Shown: piece after piece, positions 8,712 through 18,222 of the stretch
How the letters are laid out: each line of letters starts with the position of its first letter
Numbering within the stretch: position 1 is the first letter of the stretch
Assembly (NCBI RefSeq): GCF_016495865.1
Contig: NZ_CP054706.1
Span: 2,108,001-2,172,000, forward strand
Direction of reading: 5' to 3'
DNA: 64,000 bases
DNA from: Salicibibacter cibi
GTDB lineage: Bacteria; Bacillota; Bacilli; Bacillales; Marinococcaceae
Program-made: the position numbers and the translations under genes
Notes under the pieces: model-generated
Told to the model about the DNA's origin: nothing
What the model saw: the letters and a program-made list of their open reading frames with translations, nothing else
Databases searched by the model: none

Positions 8712-9863
8712 TCAATTTAAACGCTCAATGATGGTTGCGTTCGCCATGCCGCCTCCTTCACACATCGTTTGCAATCCGTAACGTCCACCTGTGCGTTCCA
8801 GTTCATGCACCATCGTTGTCATTAACCGTGCACCGCTTGCCCCGAGGGGATGGCCTAAGGCAATGGCACCTCCATGAGGATTAAGCTTTTTGGGATCAGC
8901 CCCGGTTTCTTTCAACCAAGCAAGTGGTACAGGAGCAAAAGCTTCATTGACTTCATAAGTGTCGATATCATGGATGCTTAACCCTGCTTTTTTCAACACT
9001 TTTTCAGTGGCAGGAATAGGCCCGGTTAACATCATGGTTGGATCAGATCCCACAACGGAACGCGCTAAAATACGGAAACGCGGGTTAAGCCCAAGCTTCT
9101 CTGCTTTGTCTCTGGACATAAGGACAAGTGCTGCTGCGCCGTCGCTGATTTGACTGGAATTCCCGGGATGAATGACCCCGTCTTCCTGAAATGCGGGTTT
9201 CAAACTGCCAAGTTTCTCAAGCGACGAGCCTTTTCTCGGCCCGGAATCATCCCGTACAGTCGTTCGTTCTCCTTCTGGTGTCGTCACTTCTAATGGCATG
9301 ATTTCTTTCTCAAAGAGGCCTTCTTGTTGCGCCTGTAACGCCCGTTCATGGCTTTCTAATGAAAATTCATCCAGTTGTTGTCGGCTCATCCCCCACTTTT
9401 CGGCAATACGTTCTGCCGACAACCCTTGATTAATCATCTCATAACGTGATGTTAATTCTTCGCTTCGCTCTGTTCCCTTATAAGTTGATCCCATCGGCAC
9501 TCTCGACATATTTTCGACGCCTGCTGCAACGACAACATCCATATCTCCACTAGCAATTGCTTGAGCCGCAAAATGGACCGCTTGTTGACTGGAGCCGCAT
9601 TGCCGATCAATGGTCGTGCCGGGCACTTCCGTCGGATAGTCGGCAATTAAAGCAGCAACTCTTCCTATGTTTAGTGCTTGTTCTCCAATCTGGGAAACAC
9701 AACCCATAATGACGTCTTCCACATGTTCCGGAGATAACCCGCCCCGGGTTGCTGCTTCTTTTAGTACTTTTGCTGCCAATTCATCAGGTCTGGTCTCACT
9801 CAGTAAGCCATTCCTCCTCCCTACCGGTGTTCTTACCGCTTCTACAATGACTGCTTCTTGCAT
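8712..9863 (-). CDS. acetyl-CoA C-acyltransferase (thiolase)
   Basis: Degradative-type thiolase (383 aa) that cleaves 3-oxoacyl-CoA with CoA. The nucleophilic Cys89 sits in DRQCGSSQ; the other catalytic elements [24 protein letters not shown] (His) and [10 protein letters not shown] (second Cys) are all in place near the C-terminus. It lacks the residues typical of fused or truncated forms and has the normal length. Preceded by GGAAGATAACA, 39 bases from the ADH gene. It supplies the final carbon-carbon cleavage of the pathway. Confidence 0.93.
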   Translation of the reverse strand: MQEAVIVEAVRTPVGRRNGLLSETRPDELAAKVLKEAATRGGLSPEHVEDVIMGCVSQIGEQALNIGRVAALIADYPTEVPGTTIDRQCGSSQQAVHFAAQAIASGDMDVVVAAGVENMSRVPMGSTYKGTERSEELTSRYEMINQGLSAERIAEKWGMSRQQLDEFSLESHERALQAQQEGLFEKEIMPLEVTTPEGERTTVRDDSGPRKGSSLEKLGSLKPAFQEDGVIHPGNSSQISDGAAALVLMSRDKAEKLGLNPRFRILARSVVGSDPTMMLTGPIPATEKVLKKAGLSIHDIDTYEVNEAFAPVPLAWLKETGADPKKLNPHGGAIALGHPLGASGARLMTTMVHELERTGGRYGLQTMCEGGGMANATIIERLN

Positions 9864-9902
9864 TGTTATCTTCCTTTCAAAGGTTCATATTTTTGTTATT
9901 GA

Positions 9903-11039
9903 TTAAATGCCAATAGGTTCTTCCTTGCGATAATTCTCATCCATAATTACGATTGGTTTAATGGTTTGACCGTTCGTAGAGTCTGCTGCTGCTTGATTTA
10001 TGTCATTGAATTTATAAAACTTTACTAATTTATCAAATGGGAATTTCCCTTCATTATGGTATCGAATAAGTTGCGGAATCGTAATTTGCGGAACGGCATC
10101 ACCCATTAAGACACCTATTAACTTACGGTTTGTCAGTGACAAGTCTTTAAACGTGTTAAATGCTATGGAGTCTTTTGATATGGCTACGGGTGCACTAACA
10201 CCGGCAATGGCCAAAACATCAATGGATGCTTTCATCACGGATGAAATACCCGTTGTATCGATTGAATAGTTTACGCCTAAGCTACCTGTAATTTTTGCTA
10301 TACGCTCTCCCAAATGTTCAGTGCTGCTGTTTATGGTATGTGTTGCTCCAAGCTCTCTGGCTATTTCTAACCGGGAATCATGAATATCAACGGCGATAAT
10401 AGTTGAACAACCTTCAATGTTTGCAGCCATGAGTGCCCCAAGGCCAACGCCTCCTGTTCCAAATACAACAATGGATGAAGACGTTTTTGGTTGTAAACCA
10501 TTCACTACGGTGCCAAAACCGGTCAACAATCCACAGCCCAAAGGGCCAACTAAACGCAAGTCTACTTCCGGTTCAACTTTAATTAAGTTATTAACATTTG
10601 TAATCGTATAGGTGGCAAAAGAACTTTGTGCAAAGAAGCTTGACACCGGTGTACCATCTGCTTTAAAAAAGATATGGCTTCCATCCGGACGGGCACCACT
10701 CAAATTTAGTGTTGTCCATTGGCTACAGGAAGAAGGATGACCTGTACGGCAACTTGGGCATGCACCACAATAATTGTAAGCCATGACCACTTGATCACCC
10801 ACATTTAAGTCTTTGACGGCGCTGCCAACCTTTTCAATGACACCTGCGCCTTCATGGCCCATAACAGCAGGCAATGGAGTAATACTTGACTTCCCCGTTC
10901 GTACTACTTCATCTGATTGACAAATGCCGGAGGCAACCATTTTTACGACAACTTCATCAGAATAAAGTTCACCTAGTGTTAGCGCTTCAAGTTGATAATT
11001 TTTATTGGCTTCATTGATAATTGCTGCTGTAACCTTCAT
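9903..11039 (-). CDS. zinc-dependent alcohol dehydrogenase, class III/aryl-alcohol type
   Basis: Medium-chain Zn-ADH (378 aa). The catalytic zinc ligands appear as Cys in GICQSDEVV near residue 39 and HE in GHEGAG near 61; the structural zinc lobe is YCGACPSCRTGHPSSC near 90-105. The NAD loop is FGTGGVGLG near 193, followed by VDIHDSRL with the Asp that selects NAD. The overall plan matches benzyl-alcohol/glutathione-dependent-type ADHs. The ATGA overlap with the aldehyde dehydrogenase gene shows tight coupling: alcohol to aldehyde to acid. Substrate could be an aryl, terpenoid or alicyclic alcohol (inference). Confidence 0.92.
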   Translation of the reverse strand: MKVTAAIINEANKNYQLEALTLGELYSDEVVVKMVASGICQSDEVVRTGKSSITPLPAVMGHEGAGVIEKVGSAVKDLNVGDQVVMAYNYCGACPSCRTGHPSSCSQWTTLNLSGARPDGSHIFFKADGTPVSSFFAQSSFATYTITNVNNLIKVEPEVDLRLVGPLGCGLLTGFGTVVNGLQPKTSSSIVVFGTGGVGLGALMAANIEGCSTIIAVDIHDSRLEIARELGATHTINSSTEHLGERIAKITGSLGVNYSIDTTGISSVMKASIDVLAIAGVSAPVAISKDSIAFNTFKDLSLTNRKLIGVLMGDAVPQITIPQLIRYHNEGKFPFDKLVKFYKFNDINQAAADSTNGQTIKPIVIMDENYRKEEPIGI

Positions 11040-12487
11040 AATCTTCCCCCCCTTTTGTAAAAAAAATATTTTTTCCTCATCATAACAACCTTTGTATTCG
11101 TGTATTCCGCAAGTCCCTCCCGGGAATGCTCGACACCTATTCCTGAATGTTTGTGTCCGCCGAACGGGAATTTTGGCGACAGGATGTGTGCTTCATTGAT
11201 CCAAACCGTACCTGTTTCGAGTCGGTCTGCAATAGATTTGGCAAATGTTAGATCCTCTCCCCATACGGAACCGGCTAATCCATAGATAGAGTCGTTTGCC
11301 CTTTGAATGACATCCTCATAGTCGTGATACTTTAACACCGGCAAGATCGGGCCAAAAGCCTCTTCCTGAACAACCCTGGAATCTTCGGCCGGATTATCAA
11401 CGATCGTAATTGGAATGAAGTATCCCGGTTTATCCTCTACATCTCCACCGCAAACGATGGTTGCGCCTGAGGATTTTGCATCTTCAATGAGGTCTTTGAC
11501 TTTTTCAAACTGCATGTTGTTTTGGACAGGTCCAATCATGGTGTCCGAATCCATCCCATCACCGACGTTCACCGTTTTCGCATAGTTCACAAGTTCCGCT
11601 AAAAACTCATCGTAAATGTTTTCGTGAACATATAATCGCTTTGACGCGATACAGATTTGCGCCGTGTTTCGGAAAGCTGCCCAAAATACCGGTTCTACGA
11701 ATTTCTTCGGATCTGCATCCTCTAGCACAATAGCCGCATCATTTCCGCCAAGCTCCAAGGTAATACGCTTTAGGTTGTCAGCTGCACCTTGCATCACCTT
11801 TTTCCCCGTTGCCGTTGAACCTGTGAAACTGATCTTATCGATACCCGGATGCTCTGTCATCCAAGCTCCCAGCTCATTCCCGCCGGTAACAACATTAACA
11901 ACACCTGCAGGGAAAATATCCTTGGCAATTTTCCCTAAAAATAACGCTGTTAAAGGTGTATTAGGAGAAGGTTTCATTACAATCGTGTTTCCGGTTAATA
12001 ATGCAGGCGCTATTTTCCAAATCGCGAGAGTCACAGGAAAATTCCATGGAACAATTAACCCTGCAACACCAAGCGGGGTGTAGGATTTCTCCACAAAATG
12101 TTGCTCTGTTTCCTCTAGAATCTCGTTTTCCAACCGTTGGCCGGCAATCATTTTACATGATTTCGATGACCCTATAACTTCTTGTAATGATCCCTTTAGA
12201 GGTCTTCCCATTTCCAAGGTAAATAGCCTTGCTAGCTCGTCGCGTTGCTCGTAAAATGCATCCGCAAATGCTTCCAATTTAGCAGCCCGTTCTTCAGCAG
12301 AGCGTGCAGCCCATGCAGGAGAGGCAGCTTTTGCAGCGTTCACCGTATGATTTAGATCATTTTGATCTGCGTGGGGAACTTGCGCAATGACTTCTTCATT
12401 TGCTGGGTTGATGACAGGCAATGTATTTTTCGTGTAAACCGCTTCCCCGTTTACAGTCATGCCAAATTGTTTGACAGTTGTTCCCAT
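11036..12487 (-). CDS. NAD(P)-dependent aldehyde dehydrogenase
   Basis: Aldehyde dehydrogenase (483 aa). Seen: VPWNFPVTLAIWK near residue 148, FTGSTATGK near 225, the general base Glu in TLELGGND near 248, the catalytic Cys in TAQICIASKRL near 280, and the C-terminal FGPILPVLKY and FPFGGHKHSGIG. The start is ATG 12487 after GGGCGG; the TTG one codon upstream is less likely. It overlaps the ADH gene by four bases and lies 22 bases below the CoA-ligase gene. It would turn the aldehyde into the acid that the ligase activates. Confidence 0.93.
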   Translation of the reverse strand: MGTTVKQFGMTVNGEAVYTKNTLPVINPANEEVIAQVPHADQNDLNHTVNAAKAASPAWAARSAEERAAKLEAFADAFYEQRDELARLFTLEMGRPLKGSLQEVIGSSKSCKMIAGQRLENEILEETEQHFVEKSYTPLGVAGLIVPWNFPVTLAIWKIAPALLTGNTIVMKPSPNTPLTALFLGKIAKDIFPAGVVNVVTGGNELGAWMTEHPGIDKISFTGSTATGKKVMQGAADNLKRITLELGGNDAAIVLEDADPKKFVEPVFWAAFRNTAQICIASKRLYVHENIYDEFLAELVNYAKTVNVGDGMDSDTMIGPVQNNMQFEKVKDLIEDAKSSGATIVCGGDVEDKPGYFIPITIVDNPAEDSRVVQEEAFGPILPVLKYHDYEDVIQRANDSIYGLAGSVWGEDLTFAKSIADRLETGTVWINEAHILSPKFPFGGHKHSGIGVEHSREGLAEYTNTKVVMMRKKYFFYKRGGRL

Positions 12488-12509
12488 CAATCATCCGCCC
12501 TTTCAGGTT

Positions 12510-14072
12510 TTAATGATGCACCGTATACTGTTCTTTCAAAACGTTCTTAAGAATTTTCCCGGTTGAATTCCGGGGCAATTCAGAAACAAACGTGACGTAA
12601 CCGGGCTTTTTGAAACTTGTCATGTTCTCCCGACAATGCTGAATGATGGCTTCTGCATCCGGTTTATTGTTCTTGTCTTTCGGGACGATAATCGCCATCA
12701 CCTCTTGCCCCCATTCAAGGCTTGGAACAGGAATAACCGAGACTTCATACACTTCCGGGTGCCGGCTAATGACTCCCTCAACCTCCAAAGGCGATATATT
12801 TTCGCCGCCTCGTATAATCAGCTCGTCACTTCTTCCCATAATATAGAGGTAACCATCTTCATCCAAGTAACCCATGTCACTGGATTGAAACCATCCATCT
12901 GATGTAAATGCCTGTCGTGTAGCTTCTTCATCCCCTAAATAACCATCCATCGTGCGCGATGTTAATAGCTCCACACGTCCCACCTTTCCTGGAGGAAGCT
13001 CATTTCCTTTCTCATCACAAATACGTATACGTACATCAGGCAATGGACGGCCGACAGAGTGCAGACGTTTTTTCTGTTTTTCAAGCGCCTCTCCTGTTCC
13101 GGTTAATTTATGATCACTTGGACCTAACGACGTTACCGTCGACATCGTTTCCGTCATTCCGAAAGCATGGGCAAAATCTGTCGTTTCCGGGAATCTGTGC
13201 ATTGTCTCTTCGATAATAGTAATGGATGCCGGTGCCGAACCATACGTAACTAATTTTAAGCTTGATAAGTCATAGCGATCAAAATCTTTATGATCCAATA
13301 CGTGTTTCATCATCGTTGGGGTCAAGAACGTGCGCGTGCATTTTTCGTTATGGACTTGCTCAAGCCATAACTGTGCATCAAACTGCGGGATTAATACGAA
13401 TCGGACGCCTTTGTAAATGCCGATAATTGCATTTAGTAGCCCGGCTACATGAAAATTTGGGGCATGTAATAGCAAGACTTCTTGTTCCAGATTTTCAGAG
13501 GAGGGATAGACATTTAAAAAATTGTACACTGCTTGGTGCGTAAGCATCACCGGTTTGGGACGAGATGTAGTCCCACTTGTAAATAAAAGAACGGCCAGAT
13601 CATCTTCTGTTCCCTCATGTGATAATTTCCTTTGAACGCCACACTTCAAAAGGTCTTTATACAAAAGTGCACCCTCATGATCACCTTCGAATAAAACAAC
13701 ACTTTCCAATGTAGGCACATTACGCTTCACTTGTTGCACCATCGGGTAGTAACGTTCCCCGACAAAAGCCATTTTTATATCTACCCGATCCAACATGTAT
13801 TCCAATTCTTTTTCTTTTGTCCGGTAATTGATAGGTACAAAGACGGCACCCAGTGATACAGTCGCAAAAAGTATTTCAAAGAATTCATACCGGTTAGTAT
13901 CAACAAAAGCAACACGGTCATTTTTTTGGACACCTACCGCCTTCATGGCAGCGGCTAATCGTTGTGTGCGCGCCTGTTCTTCACGATACGTCGCTCTGTA
14001 TTCCCCGTTCGTCACCATTTCCAGTTCAGCACAATTTTCCACTGACCTCTCGAACAGTTTGCCTAAATGCAT
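12510..14072 (-). CDS. acyl-CoA synthetase (AMP-forming)
   Basis: ANL-superfamily acid:CoA ligase (520 aa), activating the pathway's free acid via an acyl-AMP. Seen: the phosphate loop LLFTSGTTSRPKPVMLTH near residue 170, in which the usual SGTTG glycine is Ser; YGSAPA near 280; FGMTETMSTV near 312; the ATP-binding SSDMGYLDEDGYLYIMGR near 400; and the terminal catalytic Lys in RNSTGKILKN near 508. Size fits medium-chain or aromatic/alicyclic acid ligases. It lies between ALDH and an acyl-CoA dehydrogenase in one transcript. Confidence 0.92.
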   Translation of the reverse strand: MHLGKLFERSVENCAELEMVTNGEYRATYREEQARTQRLAAAMKAVGVQKNDRVAFVDTNRYEFFEILFATVSLGAVFVPINYRTKEKELEYMLDRVDIKMAFVGERYYPMVQQVKRNVPTLESVVLFEGDHEGALLYKDLLKCGVQRKLSHEGTEDDLAVLLFTSGTTSRPKPVMLTHQAVYNFLNVYPSSENLEQEVLLLHAPNFHVAGLLNAIIGIYKGVRFVLIPQFDAQLWLEQVHNEKCTRTFLTPTMMKHVLDHKDFDRYDLSSLKLVTYGSAPASITIIEETMHRFPETTDFAHAFGMTETMSTVTSLGPSDHKLTGTGEALEKQKKRLHSVGRPLPDVRIRICDEKGNELPPGKVGRVELLTSRTMDGYLGDEEATRQAFTSDGWFQSSDMGYLDEDGYLYIMGRSDELIIRGGENISPLEVEGVISRHPEVYEVSVIPVPSLEWGQEVMAIIVPKDKNNKPDAEAIIQHCRENMTSFKKPGYVTFVSELPRNSTGKILKNVLKEQYTVHH

Positions 14073-14085
14073 GATTAAGCCCCCA

Positions 14086-15225
14086 TTACCAACCTAATTC
14101 ACCGGCAGCGATTTCAAGGCAGTCGTCTGAAGATCCGAGGTAATTTTCTAATGCACGCGCACGTTTTAAAAATAGATGGCAATCAAATTCCCATGTGAAT
14201 CCCATCCCGCCGTGAATTTGAACATTTTCACTTGCTGTCCGAACAAACGCTTCCGAGGTGAAAGAACGCGCAAGTGCGATCGCTTCAATCATATCTTCGG
14301 CGTTATTTTCCAAGGCCCATGCAGCATAGTAAGTAAGGGATCGTGAACTTTCCAAATCCATTCTCATATCTACGATGCGATGTTTAATGGCTTGAAAACG
14401 CCCGATCGGTTGGCCAAATTGCATCCGTGTTTGGCCATATTCATTCGCCATTTCTACAACTCTGTCGATGCCGCCAACCATCGTTGAACATAAAGCAACA
14501 TGCAAATCGTTCATGGCGGATTGCAAAGCACCCCAACCTGCATTTTTCGGTCCCAAAAGCTGTTGTTTAGCTACTTTTGTTTCCTTAAACTTTATTTTTG
14601 CTATTTTTCTCGTTTGCTCAAAACTTTGTTGTTCTTGTATCTCAATGTTTGTATCCTCTCGGTCAACCAATAGTAAAGAAATACCGTACTCGCTATGAAC
14701 CCCTCCTGTACGGACAGGTACAATCAATGTATCAGCTACGTCCCCGTGAGGGACTAATACTTTTGTTCCGTGCAGGGTGTATTCTCCATCCTCTTCGTTT
14801 GCGGCCAATTGGATATTTTCCGGGGAGTTTTCTCCGTTTGATTCAAGTAGAGCCAGCGTTAGTTTCCGTTTACCATCTACAATTTCCGGCAAATACTTCT
14901 CCTTTTGTTCCTCCGTTCCATAAGCCTCCAATAGAGGAACCGCGATCGCCATTGTTTCAGGGTAAGGACCGGGAATAATGGCACGTCCCATCTCTTCTAA
15001 TATAGGAACCAGACTAAGCGATCCTTGGCCGAGCCCGCCGTACCTTTCCGAGACATTGACACCCAAATATCCTTGTTGAGCTAAGCCATGCCACATCTCT
15101 TGCAAAATGTGCGCTTCCCCGTCCATGTAGCGACGCGGAATGTCTAATCCCCCTTTTGATTTTAGATATTGCCGCGTTGACGTTTGGAACATTTCTTGAT
15201 CTTCATTTAGTGCGAAATCCACCAT
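14086..15225 (-). CDS. acyl-CoA dehydrogenase, probable non-catalytic partner subunit
   Basis: ACAD-fold protein (379 aa). It has the family fold markers (GGLGQGSLSLVPILEEMGRA, QIHGGMGFTWE), but where catalytic ACADs carry YEGTSEIQ it reads LENYLGSSDDCL, so the usual base Glu is absent. This is the pattern of the small subunit in heteromeric ACADs of pimeloyl-CoA or steroid degradation, where each site is shared by two chains. The larger partner is the next gene upstream (15263-16456), 37 bases away. ATG 15225 is preferred over the GTG at 15231, which sits inside the ribosome site. Confidence 0.88.
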   Translation of the reverse strand: MVDFALNEDQEMFQTSTRQYLKSKGGLDIPRRYMDGEAHILQEMWHGLAQQGYLGVNVSERYGGLGQGSLSLVPILEEMGRAIIPGPYPETMAIAVPLLEAYGTEEQKEKYLPEIVDGKRKLTLALLESNGENSPENIQLAANEEDGEYTLHGTKVLVPHGDVADTLIVPVRTGGVHSEYGISLLLVDREDTNIEIQEQQSFEQTRKIAKIKFKETKVAKQQLLGPKNAGWGALQSAMNDLHVALCSTMVGGIDRVVEMANEYGQTRMQFGQPIGRFQAIKHRIVDMRMDLESSRSLTYYAAWALENNAEDMIEAIALARSFTSEAFVRTASENVQIHGGMGFTWEFDCHLFLKRARALENYLGSSDDCLEIAAGELGW

Positions 15226-15262
15226 TTCCACCCCTTCTCATTCTTGAAAATTGTGCAAGTTA

Positions 15263-16456
15263 CTAATATTTCACGTCTTTCGGCAAACCGAGCATTCGTT
15301 CAGCAATGATATTCTTTTGAATTTCGGAGGTGCCTCCCTCGATGGTAAAACCAAACGACCGCAAATAACTTTCCTGCCAATCCGCAGATACGATTGCATC
15401 ATCCCCCCACAATATGTTCCCGGATCCACTTATCGTCATAGCATAGGCGTACATTTCTTTAGCCAATTCACTGGATGCCATTTTATCCATGGATCCTTCG
15501 GGGCCTGGACGACCGGTTCGTATGATATTTGTTAAATGTCGATAGTAATTCATCAAAAGAGCTCTCGATCGAGCACGGAAACGGGTGAGGTTTTGGCGTA
15601 CGATTGGATCCTTAATTAAGGAGCGGCCATTCTTTTGGAGGGTTTTTGCCAGATCAACTAACTCCTCAAACTGTTTCTGGATAGCAAAAGTTCTTCTGGC
15701 TACCCCGACTCGTTCATGACTCAATAGGATTAGCGATGTTTTCCATCCCTCGTTAATTTCGCCGACAATATCTTCGTCATAGGCAATTGCATCATTGAAA
15801 AACATTTCATTAAAAATAGGATTATCATCGATCGATCTGATTGGTTTTGTTTCTACACCTTCTTGATTCATATCCACTAAAAAAGCAGTGATGCCGTTAT
15901 GTTTTTTTCCGCTATTATCTGTTCTTGCCAATAAAAAACATTGATCGGCATAATGGGCGTAACTCGTCCAAACCTTCTGACCGTTGATCACCCACCGATC
16001 TCCCTTTTTTTCGGCTTTTGTTTGGATCGCTGCTAAATCAGAACCTGCATTCGGCTCAGAATATCCTTGGCACCAGATTTCTTCTCCGTTGATAATTTTT
16101 TGAACATACCGATCTTTTTGCTTTTCTGTTCCGATTTGCAATAATGTCGGCCCAATCATTGCAGTACCAATGATGTTCAAAACGGGCGGTGCCTTTACCC
16201 TCACCATTTCTTGCTCATAAATCACTTGTTCAATCAGCGAAGCTTCTCTGCCCCCATACGCTTTTGGCCAAGAGATACCAGCCCATTTCCCTTCATAAAG
16301 TTTACGTTGCCAATCCCTAAGAAAAATTCCTTTTTCTTTCTCATCTTTCGGGACCTTACGTTCGCCATCTAACCAGCCTGATGGCAAATTTGTTTCTAAC
16401 CACGCCCTCAGTTCCTCTTGAAATGCTTTTTCTGTCGTTGAATATGAAAAATCCAT
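15263..16456 (-). CDS. acyl-CoA dehydrogenase, catalytic (large) subunit
   Basis: Acyl-CoA dehydrogenase (397 aa) resembling the large subunit of pimeloyl-CoA dehydrogenase and similar two-gene ACADs. Seen: WPKAYGGREAS near residue 60, the FAD/substrate strand CQGYSEPNAGSDLA near 130, KVWTSYAHYADQ near 160, and FTIEGGTSEIQKNIIAERMLGLPK at the C-terminus with the catalytic Glu kept. It stands 15 bases below a hydratase gene and directly above the glutamate-less partner. Likely introduces the alpha,beta double bond into an alicyclic, branched or dicarboxylic acyl-CoA. Confidence 0.9.
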   Translation of the reverse strand: MDFSYSTTEKAFQEELRAWLETNLPSGWLDGERKVPKDEKEKGIFLRDWQRKLYEGKWAGISWPKAYGGREASLIEQVIYEQEMVRVKAPPVLNIIGTAMIGPTLLQIGTEKQKDRYVQKIINGEEIWCQGYSEPNAGSDLAAIQTKAEKKGDRWVINGQKVWTSYAHYADQCFLLARTDNSGKKHNGITAFLVDMNQEGVETKPIRSIDDNPIFNEMFFNDAIAYDEDIVGEINEGWKTSLILLSHERVGVARRTFAIQKQFEELVDLAKTLQKNGRSLIKDPIVRQNLTRFRARSRALLMNYYRHLTNIIRTGRPGPEGSMDKMASSELAKEMYAYAMTISGSGNILWGDDAIVSADWQESYLRSFGFTIEGGTSEIQKNIIAERMLGLPKDVKY

Positions 16457-16471
16457 TATGTAATTCCCCCT

Positions 16472-17254
16472 TTATTTTCCTGTGAAATAAGGCTCTCTTT
16501 TCTCAAAAAACGCTCGCACACCTTCTTTAAAATCTTCGGTTTGGAAACATATGTCTTGGCCTTGGGCTTCCATCTCTAATAGATTTTTCAAATCTTTGTT
16601 CAAATGCTCGTTCATGATTTTTTTTGTCATTCCCATTGCTGCGGTCGCTTTTTTCCCTAATTTCTCTGCCATATCAATTACTTCAGGCAACAATTGGTCG
16701 GAAGAAACAACACGATTTACAATTCCGAACCTTTGCGCATCGTCAGCAGAAATTCGTTCTCCTAAAAACATCAGCTCTTTCGCACGTTGGGTCCCAATTA
16801 ACGCGGGAAGAAAATGAATGGCTGCGAAATCCGGGATCAGTCCGATGTTTACGAAACTTTGAACAAAAAACGCTTCGTCGGACGCTACGATAAGATCACA
16901 AAGCAATGTCAAGCTGAAACCAGCTCCGGCAGCTGCTCCATTGACAGCTGCAATGATGGGCTTTTCCATGCTCAACATCTTCAGAAGCAAAGGGTGGGAC
17001 TGTTGCAGTCTTTTTCTGCCTTCGAGGGGTTTTATCTCCTTTTTCATGGCTGAGATGTCCCCACCTGCTGAAAAGCCTTTTCCCGATCCTGTTAAAACGA
17101 TACATTTAATGGCATCGTCTTGTTCTGCATCTTCCAATGCTTGCAGTAAGGCTAACCTCATTTCCATCGCCAACGCATTACGTGTTTCCGGTTGATTCAA
17201 GTAGATGATTTTCGTACTTCCCTGTTTTTCATTAATGATCCATTGATTTTCCAT
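16472..17254 (-). CDS. enoyl-CoA hydratase/isomerase family protein
   Basis: Crotonase-fold enzyme (260 aa). Seen: NQPETRNALAMEM near residue 20, oxyanion segment FSAGGDISAM near 62, GAAAGAGFSLTLLCD near 105, and FVNIGLIPDFAAIHFLP near 135; the second position has Asp in place of the hydratase Glu and the first glutamate is also missing, so isomerase or hydrolase activity is as likely as hydration. It follows the IclR gene by 11 bases. A decayed copy of this gene and its IclR neighbour survives at about 29.0-29.3 kb. Confidence 0.88.
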   Translation of the reverse strand: MENQWIINEKQGSTKIIYLNQPETRNALAMEMRLALLQALEDAEQDDAIKCIVLTGSGKGFSAGGDISAMKKEIKPLEGRKRLQQSHPLLLKMLSMEKPIIAAVNGAAAGAGFSLTLLCDLIVASDEAFFVQSFVNIGLIPDFAAIHFLPALIGTQRAKELMFLGERISADDAQRFGIVNRVVSSDQLLPEVIDMAEKLGKKATAAMGMTKKIMNEHLNKDLKNLLEMEAQGQDICFQTEDFKEGVRAFFEKREPYFTGK

Positions 17255-17265
17255 GTTGACCTCCT

Positions 17266-18081
17266 TTAAACGAACAGGTTATTTCCCTGCCCTTTAATTT
17301 TTGCACTGATGCGATCAGCCGCATCTTTTAACAATTCCCCTTTAGGAATCAGTTCGTGTTCGTCATACTGTGCGGTCATTCCAAACAAATTGATCGTCAT
17401 GTCTACATTGTTATCCATATTGAAAATCGGTGCGGCTATCCCGAAGATCCCATTGATGGATTCCCCGAAATTAGTAGCATATCCATAATCACGGATAACG
17501 GGGAAGTCTGCTTTTAGCTGATTGATTTCTTGATCGGACAATGAGCGTTGCTGTTTTACCTCTTGGAGCAATTCATTCGATGCTTCTTCTTCCATAGACG
17601 CGAGCAGGCATTTTCCGTATGCGCCGTCCACAATCGAAAAGTGTCTGCCTACGGAAACGTTAACGCCGAAATCTCCTCCTTCGCTTTTGGCAACAATTGT
17701 TGTTCGTGTTTTACCAATTCGATTAACGAGCACGGACGTTAGACCGGTACGTTCAGATAGCTCTTCCAAGTAAGGAAGAATAATGGTAATATCTAAAGAA
17801 TTTTCTTTCGCCCTTTCACCTAAGACAACTAAATAAGGACCCAGGCTGTACTGTTTTGAACGTTTGTCATAATGAACAACGGAGTGTTCCCTAAGTTGTT
17901 GCAATACGCGATAACACGTCGTTGGTTGTAATGAGAGGGCATTCGCAATTTCCGTTAAGTTGCTTTGGCTAAATTTTTTTCGGCTTAACAGCGTCAAAAT
18001 TCTAAATGCAATTTCTACGGCTGGCACACTATATTTTCTTTTCCCGTTTTCCTTCTCATTCATTTGCTTTGACATATCCAT
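17266..18081 (-). CDS. IclR family transcriptional regulator
   Basis: Regulator (271 aa) with an N-terminal winged helix (residues about 20-80; LTEIANALSLQPTTCYRVLQ is the recognition region) and a C-terminal effector domain (residues about 95-265; GAYGKCLLAS and GYATNFGESINGIFGIAAPI are typical). First gene of a run of at least ten minus-strand genes, 11 bases before the hydratase. The promoter at 18145-18173 and cre-like site at 18108-18121 lie just upstream. IclR proteins often control aromatic or acid catabolism in response to a pathway intermediate, which fits this placement. Confidence 0.93.
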   Translation of the reverse strand: MDMSKQMNEKENGKRKYSVPAVEIAFRILTLLSRKKFSQSNLTEIANALSLQPTTCYRVLQQLREHSVVHYDKRSKQYSLGPYLVVLGERAKENSLDITIILPYLEELSERTGLTSVLVNRIGKTRTTIVAKSEGGDFGVNVSVGRHFSIVDGAYGKCLLASMEEEASNELLQEVKQQRSLSDQEINQLKADFPVIRDYGYATNFGESINGIFGIAAPIFNMDNNVDMTINLFGMTAQYDEHELIPKGELLKDAADRISAKIKGQGNNLFV

Positions 18082-18107
18082 TCCCTTTCGTGCGTCGTAT
18101 CACATGA

Positions 18108-18121
18108 TGTAATCGCTTTCA
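18108..18121 (+). promoter_or_regulatory. cre-like site downstream of the IclR-operon promoter
   Basis: TGTAATCGCTTTCA differs from the CcpA consensus only at the R position. It would lie about 17-30 bases after the predicted transcription start, where bound CcpA blocks elongation. The same variant core occurs at 34994-35007 in the same position relative to a near-identical promoter. Confidence 0.6.
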
Positions 18122-18144
18122 AAATAAAAACGATAGTTTCTATT

Positions 18145-18173
18145 ATTTTATATATTATAAAGTTTTTTGTCAA
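18145..18173 (-). promoter_or_regulatory. sigma-A promoter of the IclR operon
   Basis: On the minus strand: -35 TTGACA (18173-18168), spacer of exactly 17 bases, -10 TAAAAT (18150-18145). The predicted start near 18138 leaves a leader of about 57 bases. The boxes and much of the AT-rich spacer resemble the promoter at 35022-35050. Confidence 0.7.
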
Positions 18174-18222
18174 TGAAATTTTCATTTTTTTACTGTGTTG
18201 GACGGGTTAATAGGTTATCATT

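Noticed and set aside
12510..18081. Full steroid-ring degradation cluster
   Set aside because: NMO-like and paired dehydrogenase genes recall it, but the IpdA/IpdB pair, HsaC-type oxygenases and steroid transporters are absent; kept only as an alternative.
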